Of a stretch of 64,000 nt of DNA, positions 18,147 through 25,333 are shown in pieces; within the stretch, counting starts at the first letter, position 1; each line of letters begins with the position of its first letter. A model generated the notes under the pieces. The model was not told the DNA's origin. It worked only from the letters and a program-made list of their open reading frames with translations, and made no database searches. A program made the translations under genes and the position numbers. Origin of the DNA: Janibacter melonis. Its GTDB lineage: Bacteria; Actinomycetota; Actinomycetes; Actinomycetales; Dermatophilaceae. The stretch is from positions 183,439 to 247,438 of the forward strand of contig NZ_JAJBZM010000003.1 in assembly GCF_020567375.1 (NCBI RefSeq), written 5' to 3'.

Positions 18147-19487
18147 TCAGAGCCACTGCCCGAAGGCGAGGGGCTCGCGGGTGAAGCGGTAGGTCGCCCA
18201 CGTGAGGTGGCTGACGCCGCCGGACGCGTCGCGGTGGACGTGCAGGCGCTCGCCGCGCTCGCGGCCCGAGACGGTCCGGTAGGAGTCCTCGCCGGCGGGC
18301 TCGAAGACCGAGGGCGGGGTCCCCTTCGGCGCGCCCACGGCCTGGGCCTCGAGCGCCCCCTCGCGGACCGAGAGGACGAAGCCGCTGCCCTCGGAGAACC
18401 AGTGGCCGAGGAGCGGGAGGAGCTGCTCGGGCACGCTCGTGCTGGGCACCCACGCCTTCGGGGCCACCGGCTCGAGCTCGACCGCCCGGGTGCCCATGCC
18501 GATCGCGGCGACCGAGGGCGAGACCGGGGCGGTGTTGTTCATGAGGACGACGCCGGTCGTCGCGCTCTCGCGCTCGGTGAAGACCCCGGTGACCGAGCCC
18601 GGCCAGCCGCCCGTGTGACCGACCCACGTGCGCCCCTCGTGGCGCTGGAGGATCCAGCCCAGGCCCCACGCGAGGGTCCAGCCGCGGGGGTCGGCCATCG
18701 TCTGCGGCTGGCACATCTCCTCCATCGTGTCGGGGGAGAGCACCTCCTCGACGGGGTCGGCGACGAAGCCGCCCCAGAGGGCGAGGTCGGCGGCCGTCGA
18801 GCGCAGCCCGCCGGCGGGGTCGAGGGCCTTCGCGTCGAAGTCGGGCTCGGGCAGCGGCACGTCGGTGAAGGGCGGCACGTAGTACCCCTTCGCCCGGCGG
18901 CCGCTGCCGCGCGTGGAGGTGCGGCGCATCTCGAGGGGGTCGAGGATGCGGCGCTGGATCGCCTCGTGCCACTCGCAGCCGTCGAGCCGGGCGACGATCT
19001 CTCCGAGCAGCGAGTAGCCGAGGTTCGAGTAGTGCCAGCGGTCGTGCGGGCGGCCGACGCGCTCGGCCTGGCTCCAGCCCGCGACGAGCTCGTCGCGCTC
19101 GGGCATGACCATCGTGTCGAAGACGCCGCCGACGGGCTCGCGCTGCATCCCCGAGGTGTGCGAGAGGAGCTGGCGGATCGTCACCCGCTCGTGGGTGCTG
19201 CCGGGCACGTGCGCGTCGACCGTGTCGTCGAGGTCGAGCCGGCCCTCGTCGCGCAGCGCCATGACGGCGACCGCGGTGAAGGTCTTGCTGTTGCTCGCCA
19301 CGGGGTACTGGGTGTCCTCGTCGGGCGTCGCGTCGGGCTGCTCGAGGTCGGTGGTGCCGATGCCGCGGAACCACTGCAGCTGCCCGGCGCGCGCCACCCC
19401 GGCGGCCAGCCCGGGCACGCGCCCGTCGCGCTGGGCGTCGTGGGCGAGCAGGTCGAGCGAGCGGGCGGTGGTGTCGGCGAAGGGCAT
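18147..19487 (-). CDS. Class C beta-lactamase-like serine hydrolase
   Basis: 446 residues with no signal peptide, hence cytoplasmic. The penicillin-binding fold motifs are present: S65-N-S-K68 (nucleophile and base), YSNLGYSLLG (the YxN motif, near residue 172), and HTGGWPG replacing KTG (near 299). HTSGM near residue 109 is a family feature. A C-terminal lipocalin-like region of ~100 residues follows, as in the esterase/D-aminopeptidase branch (Pfam beta-lactamase plus DUF3471-like tail). It is more likely an esterase or peptidase than a drug-resistance lactamase. The minus-strand TACCGT ends six bases before the ATG, indicating a leaderless mRNA. It is divergent from tmk. Confidence 0.85.
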   Translation of the reverse strand: MPFADTTARSLDLLAHDAQRDGRVPGLAAGVARAGQLQWFRGIGTTDLEQPDATPDEDTQYPVASNSKTFTAVAVMALRDEGRLDLDDTVDAHVPGSTHERVTIRQLLSHTSGMQREPVGGVFDTMVMPERDELVAGWSQAERVGRPHDRWHYSNLGYSLLGEIVARLDGCEWHEAIQRRILDPLEMRRTSTRGSGRRAKGYYVPPFTDVPLPEPDFDAKALDPAGGLRSTAADLALWGGFVADPVEEVLSPDTMEEMCQPQTMADPRGWTLAWGLGWILQRHEGRTWVGHTGGWPGSVTGVFTERESATTGVVLMNNTAPVSPSVAAIGMGTRAVELEPVAPKAWVPSTSVPEQLLPLLGHWFSEGSGFVLSVREGALEAQAVGAPKGTPPSVFEPAGEDSYRTVSGRERGERLHVHRDASGGVSHLTWATYRFTREPLAFGQWL

Positions 19488-19493
19488 GGCGCC

Positions 19494-19499
19494 ACGGTA
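19494..19499 (-). promoter_or_regulatory. -10 hexamer for the serine hydrolase gene
   Basis: TACCGT on the minus strand ends six bases before the ATG at 19487; a leaderless start is predicted. Confidence 0.5.
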
Positions 19500-19524
19500 T
19501 CCGTGGGCCGTCGGCCCCGTGGCC

Positions 19525-19530
19525 TAGGCT
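19525..19530 (+). promoter_or_regulatory. -10 hexamer for tmk-holB
   Basis: TAGGCT ends seven bases before the GTG at 19538; a leaderless mRNA is predicted for the tmk-holB operon. Confidence 0.55.
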
Positions 19531-19537
19531 CGGCCGG

Positions 19538-20182
19538 GTGAGCGACCCCACCCGACCTGGCCTCTTCATCGCCTTCGAAGGGGGAGACGGGGCCGGCAAG
19601 TCGACGCAGGTCGCGCTGCTCGCCGAGGCGCTGCGTGCCGCCGGCCGGGAGGTCGTGACGACCCGTCAGCCCGGGGGCACGGCGCTCGGCTCCCAGCTGC
19701 GCGACCTCGTGCTCCACGGCTCGGCGATGGCCGCCCGTGCCGAGGCGCTGATCTTCGCCGCCGACAAGGCCCAGCACATCGCCGAGGTGGTCCGTCCGGC
19801 CCTCGAGCGGGGCGAGGTCGTCGTCACCGACCGCTACACCGACTCCTCCGTCGCCTACCAGGGGGCTGGGCGCGAGCTGCGGCACGACGAGGTCCACGCC
19901 GTGCAGATGTGGGCCGTCGGCGACCTCCTGCCCGATCTCACCGTCGTCGTCGACGTCACCGCCGAGCAGGGCAGGGCTCGACGCGGCGAGGTGCACGACC
20001 GGCTCGAGTCAGAGGGCGACGCCTTCCACGAGGCGGTGCGCGCGCACTTCCTCGCCATGGCGCAGGGCGAGCCCGAGCGCTACGTCGTCGTCGACGGCGG
20101 GCAGGACCCGCAGGACGTCCACGGCGAGGTGCTCGCCGCGCTCGAGCAGCGCGGGCTGGCCGTCGGGCTGGTGACGGCGTGA
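19538..20182 (+). CDS. tmk: dTMP kinase
   Basis: 214 residues, normal for bacterial thymidylate kinase, which makes dTDP from dTMP for DNA synthesis. The P-loop is FEGGDGAGKST (residues ~13-23), the substrate motif TTRQPGGT follows near residue 41, and DRYTDSSVAYQG (near 97) holds the conserved DRY/DRx and base-binding residues. GTG at 19538 is supported by the leaderless promoter and by family length. The stop overlaps the holB start (GTGA at 20179-20182), as in many actinomycetes where tmk and holB are paired. Confidence 0.96.
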   Translation: MSDPTRPGLFIAFEGGDGAGKSTQVALLAEALRAAGREVVTTRQPGGTALGSQLRDLVLHGSAMAARAEALIFAADKAQHIAEVVRPALERGEVVVTDRYTDSSVAYQGAGRELRHDEVHAVQMWAVGDLLPDLTVVVDVTAEQGRARRGEVHDRLESEGDAFHEAVRAHFLAMAQGEPERYVVVDGGQDPQDVHGEVLAALEQRGLAVGLVTA

Positions 20183-21339
20183 GCGTGACGACCGGGGCGG
20201 CGCCCGGGGTGTGGCGCGACGTCGTCGGGCAGGAGCCGGCGCTCGAGGTCCTGCGCCGGGCCGTCTCGGACGACGCGGCGATGACGCACGCCTGGCTCTT
20301 CACCGGGCCGCCCGGGTCGGGACGATCCGTCGCCGCCCGCGCCTTCGCCGGGGCGCTCATGTGCGCCGCCGGCGGGTGCGGGGAGTGCCGCGAGTGCCGC
20401 ACGGCGCTCGACGGCACCCACGCCGACGTCGACGTGCTCGCCACCGAGGCGCTGTCGATCGGTGTCGCCCAGGCCCGTGAGCTCGTCCAGCTCGCCGGGC
20501 GCTCGCCCTCGGTCGGGCGCTGGCGGGTCATCCTCGTCGAGGACGCCGACCGGCTCACCGAGCAGTCCGGCAACGCCCTGCTCAAGGCGCTCGAGGAGCC
20601 GACGCCGCGCACGGTGTGGCTGCTGTGCGCGCCGGCGACCGACGACGTGCTCGTCACCGTGCGCTCGCGTGCCCGGCACGTGCGTCTGCGCACCCCGTCG
20701 GTCGAGGACGTCGCCGACCTGCTCGTGCGCCGAGACGGCGTCGAGCGCCAGGCCGCGGTCCACGCCGCCCGAGCGGCCCAGAGCCACATCGGCATGGCTC
20801 GCCGGCTCGCGACCGACGAGGGCACCCGGACCCGCCGGTACGACACGATTTCGCTGACGACCCGGATCCGCGGGGTCGCCGACGCCGTCTCGGCGGCCGC
20901 CGACCTCGTGCGCATCGCCGAGGAGGAGCGCGACAAGGTGCTCGTCGACCGGCACGCCGAGGAGAAGGCCAAGCTGCTCGCCACCCTGGGCGCCGAGGCG
21001 GGGGCGCGCACCCAGCCCCCGCACGTCCGCTCGCAGATCTCCGGTCTGGAGAAGTCGCAGAAGACGCGAGCCACCCGCTTCACCCGCGACATGATCGACC
21101 GCTCGCTCACCGACCTCCTCTCGGTCTACCGCGACGCGCTCGTCCTGCGCACCGGTGAGGCCGTCGCGCTCGTCAACGAGGACTCGCGCGAGGTCGTCGA
21201 GGACGTCGCGCGGGCGCTGAGCGCCGAGCGGCTGCTCCTCGCGATGGACGCGATCGGCGTCGCCCGCCGGCGGATCGAGGCCAACGTCGCGCCCCTGCTC
21301 GCGCTCGAGGCCATGGCGATCGACCTCACGCTGCCTTAG
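20179..21339 (+). CDS. holB: DNA polymerase III subunit delta'
   Basis: 386-residue AAA+ clamp-loader subunit. It starts VSVTTGAAPGVWRDVVGQEP, and the zinc-finger cysteines CAAGGCGECREC fall near residues 61-75. The Walker A box reads GPPGSGRS, with Arg in place of the usual lysine, so ATP hydrolysis by this subunit is unlikely; E. coli delta' is likewise catalytically silent. LVEDADRLTEQSGNALLKALEEP (about residue 117) is the sensor/Walker B region typical of delta'. GTG at 20179 overlaps the tmk stop; GTG at 20185 is an alternative. It loads the beta clamp at the replication fork. Confidence 0.94.
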   Translation: MSVTTGAAPGVWRDVVGQEPALEVLRRAVSDDAAMTHAWLFTGPPGSGRSVAARAFAGALMCAAGGCGECRECRTALDGTHADVDVLATEALSIGVAQARELVQLAGRSPSVGRWRVILVEDADRLTEQSGNALLKALEEPTPRTVWLLCAPATDDVLVTVRSRARHVRLRTPSVEDVADLLVRRDGVERQAAVHAARAAQSHIGMARRLATDEGTRTRRYDTISLTTRIRGVADAVSAAADLVRIAEEERDKVLVDRHAEEKAKLLATLGAEAGARTQPPHVRSQISGLEKSQKTRATRFTRDMIDRSLTDLLSVYRDALVLRTGEAVALVNEDSREVVEDVARALSAERLLLAMDAIGVARRRIEANVAPLLALEAMAIDLTLP

Positions 21340-21340
21340 G

Positions 21341-21346
21341 TAGCGT
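21341..21346 (+). promoter_or_regulatory. -10 hexamer for the tripeptidyl-peptidase lipoprotein gene
   Basis: TAGCGT lies right after the holB stop and ends six bases before the ATG at 21353; leaderless transcription predicted. Confidence 0.5.
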
Positions 21347-21352
21347 GCTCGC

Positions 21353-22882
21353 ATGAGCCGCCCCCTCCTCGCCCGTCTCGTCGCCACGGGCGCCGCGTCC
21401 GCGCTGCTCCTGTCGGGCTGCTCCTTCCTGCCCGGCCAGGACGAGCCCACGGCGGCAGACCCGAGCGCGACCGTGCCGCCGCAGGGGCAGGAGGACCTCG
21501 CCCGCTACTACGAGCAGGACCTGTCGTGGGGCGACTGCGAGGGCGGGGCCGAGGGGGAGTGCGCCGAGCTCGAGGTGCCCGTCGACTACAAGGACCCCGA
21601 GGGCGAGACGCTGAAGATCGCGGTGCTCAAGGTGGCGGCGAAGGGCAAGAAGCAGGGCAGCCTCGTCGTCAACCCGGGCGGTCCCGGCGGGTCGGGGACC
21701 GAGTACGCCAGCTATGCCGACTACGTCGTGAGCGGCGACGTGCGCGACCGCTTCGACGTCGTCGGCTTCGACCCGCGTGGCGTGGGGCGCTCGGCGCCGG
21801 TCGACTGCCTCGACGACGGCGCGCTCGACGACTTCCTCGGTCAGGACCCGACGCCGGACGACGCCGCCGAGGAGCAGGCCCTCGTCGACTCGGGCAAGGC
21901 CATGGGCCAGGGCTGCGAGCAGAAGTCCGGGACCGTGGCCCCGCACGTGTCGACCCCCGAGGCGGCTCGTGACATGGACGTGCTGCGGGCCGCGCTCGGC
22001 GAGAGCCAGCTGACCTACCTCGGCAAGTCGTACGGCACCTACCTCGGCGCGACCTACGCCGAGCTCTTCCCCGACAAGGTCGGCCGCTTCGTCCTCGACG
22101 GCGTCGTGGCCCCCGACCTCACGACGGCGGAGATGAACATCGGCCAGGCGAAGGGCTTCGACACCGCGACGCGGGCATGGGCCCGCTCGTGCGCCGAGGA
22201 CGACTGCGCCCTCGGCAGCACCGAGGACGAGGTGATCGAGACGATGCAGGGCATCCTCGACGACCTCGACGAGTCCCCGATCCCCGGCGCCGGTGACCTC
22301 GAGCTCACCGAGGGCTGGGCCAGCCTCGGCATCGCCCAGGCGATGTACGACCAGGGCGCGTGGAGCACGCTGACCGACGCGCTCGTCGCGGTGCAGAGCG
22401 GCGACGGCAAGGACCTCATGCAGCTCGCCTTCCAGTACGCCGACCGCAACGCCGACGGGCAGTACGCCGGCAACATCATGGAGGTCATCTACGCGGTCAA
22501 CTGCCTCGACCACCCCGAACCCGAGGGCGACGAACGCGAGCAGATGATCGAGCAGGCGAAGAAGGACGCCCCGATCTGGGGAGAGGTCATCGCCGGCGGG
22601 TCCGGCCCGTGCGCGAGCTGGCCCTACGAGCCCGTCGTCGAGCCGCACACGATCTCGGCGAAGGGGGCCGCCCCGATCCTCGTCATCGGCACGACCCGCG
22701 ACCCGGCGACGCCGTACGAGTGGGCGGAGCGGCTGCACGACCAGCTCGACGAGAGCCGTCTCGTCACCCACGAGGGCGACGGGCACACCGCGTACATGCG
22801 GCAGAACTCGTGCGTGGACTCGGCCGTCGACGACTTCTGGCTCACGGGCGAGCTGCCCGAGCAGGACATCACCTGCTCCTGA
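21353..22882 (+). CDS. Secreted tripeptidyl aminopeptidase-type alpha/beta hydrolase (lipoprotein)
   Basis: 509 residues with a lipoprotein signal (LLLSGC, Cys23). The alpha/beta-hydrolase core has the oxyanion segment VVNPGGPGGSG near residue 104, the nucleophile Ser226 in GKSYGTYLG, an acid in GTTRDPATP near residue 446, and the histidine in GDGHTAY near 475. The C-terminal ~100 residues match the TAP-like C-terminal domain of Streptomyces Slp/tripeptidyl aminopeptidases, which take tripeptides from the N-terminus of extracellular peptides. The gene pattern holB followed by this peptidase and a tRNA-Thr is common in related actinomycetes (from memory). Membrane-anchored peptide scavenging is the likely role. 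Confidence 0.9.
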   Translation: MSRPLLARLVATGAASALLLSGCSFLPGQDEPTAADPSATVPPQGQEDLARYYEQDLSWGDCEGGAEGECAELEVPVDYKDPEGETLKIAVLKVAAKGKKQGSLVVNPGGPGGSGTEYASYADYVVSGDVRDRFDVVGFDPRGVGRSAPVDCLDDGALDDFLGQDPTPDDAAEEQALVDSGKAMGQGCEQKSGTVAPHVSTPEAARDMDVLRAALGESQLTYLGKSYGTYLGATYAELFPDKVGRFVLDGVVAPDLTTAEMNIGQAKGFDTATRAWARSCAEDDCALGSTEDEVIETMQGILDDLDESPIPGAGDLELTEGWASLGIAQAMYDQGAWSTLTDALVAVQSGDGKDLMQLAFQYADRNADGQYAGNIMEVIYAVNCLDHPEPEGDEREQMIEQAKKDAPIWGEVIAGGSGPCASWPYEPVVEPHTISAKGAAPILVIGTTRDPATPYEWAERLHDQLDESRLVTHEGDGHTAYMRQNSCVDSAVDDFWLTGELPEQDITCS

Positions 22883-22946
22883 TTTCGCGCGGCCGGGGGC
22901 CGTCCGTATACTCGCACTCGCGTCCTGGCGATCCCATGGCGCACCC

Positions 22947-23023
22947 GCCGCCTTAGCTCAGTCGGCTAGAGCGATTCACTCGTAATGAATAGGTCGTCGG
23001 TTCGACTCCGACAGGCGGCTCCA
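22947..23023 (+). tRNA. tRNA-Thr (anticodon CGT), CCA encoded
   Basis: Complete cloverleaf: acceptor GCCGCCT/AGGCGGC, D arm GCTC/GAGC, anticodon stem ATTCA/TGAAT with loop CTCGTAA (anticodon CGT, reads ACG), T arm GTCGG-TTCGACT-CCGAC, discriminator T and genomic CCA (23021-23023). A strong terminator follows. It decodes ACG, an abundant threonine codon at this G+C. Confidence 0.97.
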
Positions 23024-23038
23024 CGCAGGACAGCACGA

Positions 23039-23070
23039 CGAAGGCCCCCGGCTCCGGCCGGGGGCCTTCG
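23039..23070 (+). terminator. Terminator of tRNA-Thr
   Basis: 14-bp perfect stem (23039-23052 with 23057-23070), loop TCCG, stem base CGAAGGCCCCCGGC. It starts 16 bases after the CCA end. Confidence 0.9.
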
Positions 23071-23087
23071 TGCTGCCCCGGGGTCGT

Positions 23088-23173
23088 ACAAGACCCTGCT
23101 GGCTGCCCTTCGTCGTGCCAGGTGCCTTTCGAAGGGGTCCTGGCACATCAAGAGACAGCCAGCAGGGTCTTGT
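23088..23173. repeat. 86-bp imperfect palindrome
   Basis: One long dyad around position 23130.5. The outer arms are 18 bp and perfect (23088-23105, ACAAGACCCTGCTGGCTG, with 23156-23173). The inner arms are GTGCCAGG (23115-23122) and CCTGGCAC (23139-23146), with TTCGAA at the centre. About nine poorly paired bases separate the two sets. The RNA would fold as a ~43-bp rod. It lies between the tRNA terminator and the convergent DeoR gene. It may be a second terminator or a small mobile palindromic element; no target-site duplication is evident. Confidence 0.85.
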
Positions 23174-23205
23174 GAGTCTGGGTCTCCGGTCGGGTGGGGT
23201 CGCTG

Positions 23206-23994
23206 TCACGTCTGCGCCGGCGGGGCGGGGCCGGTCTCGACGAGGTGGACGCTCACCCCTTCGGCGCGGACCTGGGCGAGCGCCGCGCCGTCGGCGTCCG
23301 CCGTCGTCACGAGATCGGTGAGGTCGGCGATCTCGCCGAAGCGGAAGGTCGAGGTCCGGGAGAGCTTCTCGGGGGTGATGACGAGGACCCGGCGCGCGCC
23401 CGCGGCCAGGCAGGCCCGCTTGACCTGGGCGTCCTCGTACGTCGTCGAGGTCAGCCCGAAGCCGGGGCGCGCGGAGCACGTGCCGATGATCGAGACGTCG
23501 ACGTGCGTGTCCTCGAGGGCCCGCACCGGCGGGTGGCCGGTGAAGGCGAGCGTGTCGTTCTCGACCGGCCCGCCGGGCACGACGACGGAGGCGCCGGGCA
23601 GCGTCGCCATCGCCGCGGCCGCGTGCAACGACAGGGCCAGCGCCGTCACCGGGCGCCCGGCGAGGTGCGTCGCGACGGCGTAGCACGTCGTGCCGTTGTC
23701 GAGCACGAGGGAGGAGCCGTCCTCGACGAGGGACGCGGCCACCGCGGCCAGGGCGGCCTTGCGGTCGCGGTCCTCGTCGAGTCGGACGGCGAAGGGCATG
23801 GGCGCGCCCCGGGCGTGCGCCCGGGTGACCCCGCCCCGCACACGCCGCACCGCGTCCTGCGCGTCGAGCTGGGCGAGGTCCCGGCGGACGGTGACGGCGG
23901 ATGCGCCGGTCAGCTCGCTGAGGGCCTCGACGGACATGGTCGCCCCGGACTCGACCGCCCGGATGATCATCCAGTGTCGTCGTGATCGTTGCAC
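23206..23994 (-). CDS. DeoR/GlpR-family transcription regulator
   Basis: 262 residues. The N-terminal winged helix contains SVEALSELTGASAVTVRRDL (about residues 21-40), the DeoR signature, followed by the wing VRRVRGGV. The C-terminal DeoR sensor domain (sugar-phosphate isomerase-like) has VLDNGTTCYAVATHL, SIIGTCSARPGFGLTS and YEDAQVKRACLAAGARRVLV; such domains bind phosphorylated sugars. GTG at 23994 gives the usual QRSRRHWMIIRA lead-in to the helix-turn-helix; ATG at 23970 would cut it. It is divergent from an MFS carrier whose -35 overlaps this start, so it is the likely repressor of that carrier and of itself. Confidence 0.88.
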   Translation of the reverse strand: MQRSRRHWMIIRAVESGATMSVEALSELTGASAVTVRRDLAQLDAQDAVRRVRGGVTRAHARGAPMPFAVRLDEDRDRKAALAAVAASLVEDGSSLVLDNGTTCYAVATHLAGRPVTALALSLHAAAAMATLPGASVVVPGGPVENDTLAFTGHPPVRALEDTHVDVSIIGTCSARPGFGLTSTTYEDAQVKRACLAAGARRVLVITPEKLSRTSTFRFGEIADLTDLVTTADADGAALAQVRAEGVSVHLVETGPAPPAQT

Positions 23995-24017
23995 GTGATC
24001 ATCCAAGCACCTACGGT
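23981..24017 (+). promoter_or_regulatory. MFS promoter with DeoR-type direct-repeat operator
   Basis: TTGCAC (23989-23994), 17 bases and TACGGT (24012-24017) precede the MFS GTG at 24025 by seven bases. CGTGATC occurs as a direct repeat at 23981 and 23994, 13 bases apart, flanking and overlapping the -35, and TGATCATCCA recurs at 23964 and 23996. Direct repeats are common DeoR-family sites. Confidence 0.6.
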
Positions 24018-24024
24018 CACCGCC

Positions 24025-25239
24025 GTGCCCAGCCTCCTGCTCCGTCCCGCCTCGCCGGCGCGTGCCCGTACCGGCGTCTCGCTGATGTTCCTCACCAACG
24101 GCGTGCTCTTCAGCGCCCTCCTGCCCCGATACCCGGAGATCAAGGCGGCGTTCGACCTCACCAACAGCCAGTTCGGGCTGTTCGTCGTCGCCTTCCCCAT
24201 GGGGGCGCTCGTCGCCGCCGGTCTCGGAGGGCGGGTCATCCGCCGGCTCGGCGTCCTGCGCACGAACGCGGTCGGCTCGGTGCTCCTCGCCGTCGCACTG
24301 GCGATCGCGGCGGCGAGCGGCTCGGTGTGGTCCTTCGCCGCCATGCTGCTCCTCGCGGGCGCGGTCGACGCCCTCGTCGACGCGGCCCAGAACGTCCAGG
24401 GGGTCCTCGTCGAGCAGTGGCGTGGTCGGTCGGCGATGAACTCCTTCCACGCCCTGTGGTCGGTCGGAGCCACGACCGGTGGTCTCGTCGGCGCGACGGC
24501 GGCTGCCGCCGGGGTCTCGATCTCGACGCAGATGGTGGTCAACGGGGCCGTCTGGGTGGTCGTGGCGCTCGTCGCGTGCCGTCTCGCGGTGGTGCCGGAG
24601 CACGTGCGCTCGCAGCTGCGCGCTGCAGAGGCCGCCCCCGATGCCGATGCCGCGGCGGGCCGGTCCTCCTCGGTGCGTCGGCACGCCTGGCGCCTGCTCG
24701 TCCCCTTCGTCGTGCTCGCCATCTGCGGCACCCTCGTCGAGGACGTCGCGAACAACTGGGCCGTCCTCTACCTCGGTGACGTCGTCGCCGCGCCGACCGC
24801 GGTCGCCGGGCTCGGGCTGAGCGCCGCCCTCGGCGCGCAGTTCGTCGGCCGCGTCCTCGGAGACCCGATGACCGACCGGTGGGGCCGCATCGCCGTGGCT
24901 CGCGCAGGCGGTCTGCTCGTGGCGTCGGGCTCGTTGCTCGTCGTCCTCGCCCCGACGTACGTCGTCGCGCTCGGCGGCTTCGCGGTCGCCGGGTTCGGCA
25001 GCGCGACCCTCGTGCCGGCAGCCTTCGCCGCCGCGGGACGGGTCCCGGGGCTGCCGGAGGGCACCGGCATCGCCGTCCTCGGGTGGCTCATGCGGATCGG
25101 CTTCCTCGTCACCTCCCCGGCCATCGGGTCCGTGGCCGACCTCACCAGCCTGCGGGCCGGGCTGCTCGTCCCGGTCGCCGCCGGCCTCGTCGCCGCCGCC
25201 GTGGCGCACGGCCAGCGGCGGGCTCAGGTCCGGATCTGA
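24025..25239 (+). CDS. Major facilitator superfamily transporter (YbjJ-like)
   Basis: 404 residues, 12 predicted membrane helices in two halves joined by a polar loop near residues 195-215. The first half contains NGVLFSALLPRYPEIKAAFD and GGRVIRRLGVLRTN (the loop 2-3 motif of MFS); the second half has DPMTDRWGRIAVARAGG. The pattern resembles the YbjJ/fucose-permease-like branch. The GTG at 24025 fits the leaderless promoter and removes the DeoR overlap that an earlier start would create. A DeoR regulator sits divergently, suggesting a sugar or sugar-derived substrate; the direction of transport is unknown. Confidence 0.85.
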   Translation: MPSLLLRPASPARARTGVSLMFLTNGVLFSALLPRYPEIKAAFDLTNSQFGLFVVAFPMGALVAAGLGGRVIRRLGVLRTNAVGSVLLAVALAIAAASGSVWSFAAMLLLAGAVDALVDAAQNVQGVLVEQWRGRSAMNSFHALWSVGATTGGLVGATAAAAGVSISTQMVVNGAVWVVVALVACRLAVVPEHVRSQLRAAEAAPDADAAAGRSSSVRRHAWRLLVPFVVLAICGTLVEDVANNWAVLYLGDVVAAPTAVAGLGLSAALGAQFVGRVLGDPMTDRWGRIAVARAGGLLVASGSLLVVLAPTYVVALGGFAVAGFGSATLVPAAFAAAGRVPGLPEGTGIAVLGWLMRIGFLVTSPAIGSVADLTSLRAGLLVPVAAGLVAAAVAHGQRRAQVRI

Positions 25240-25333
25240 TGCGGCCGCCGGCACCGACGGGACCCGTGGAGGCGCTGCCCCCGTATATGCCGGGCGACGA
25301 CCCGGGAGTCCCGTTGCTGCCGGGTAGCCTCGG

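Noticed and set aside
22947..23205. tRNA-Thr as an integration site for a mobile island.
   Set aside because: No integrase gene and no duplicated tRNA 3' end were found downstream; the genes that follow look ordinary.
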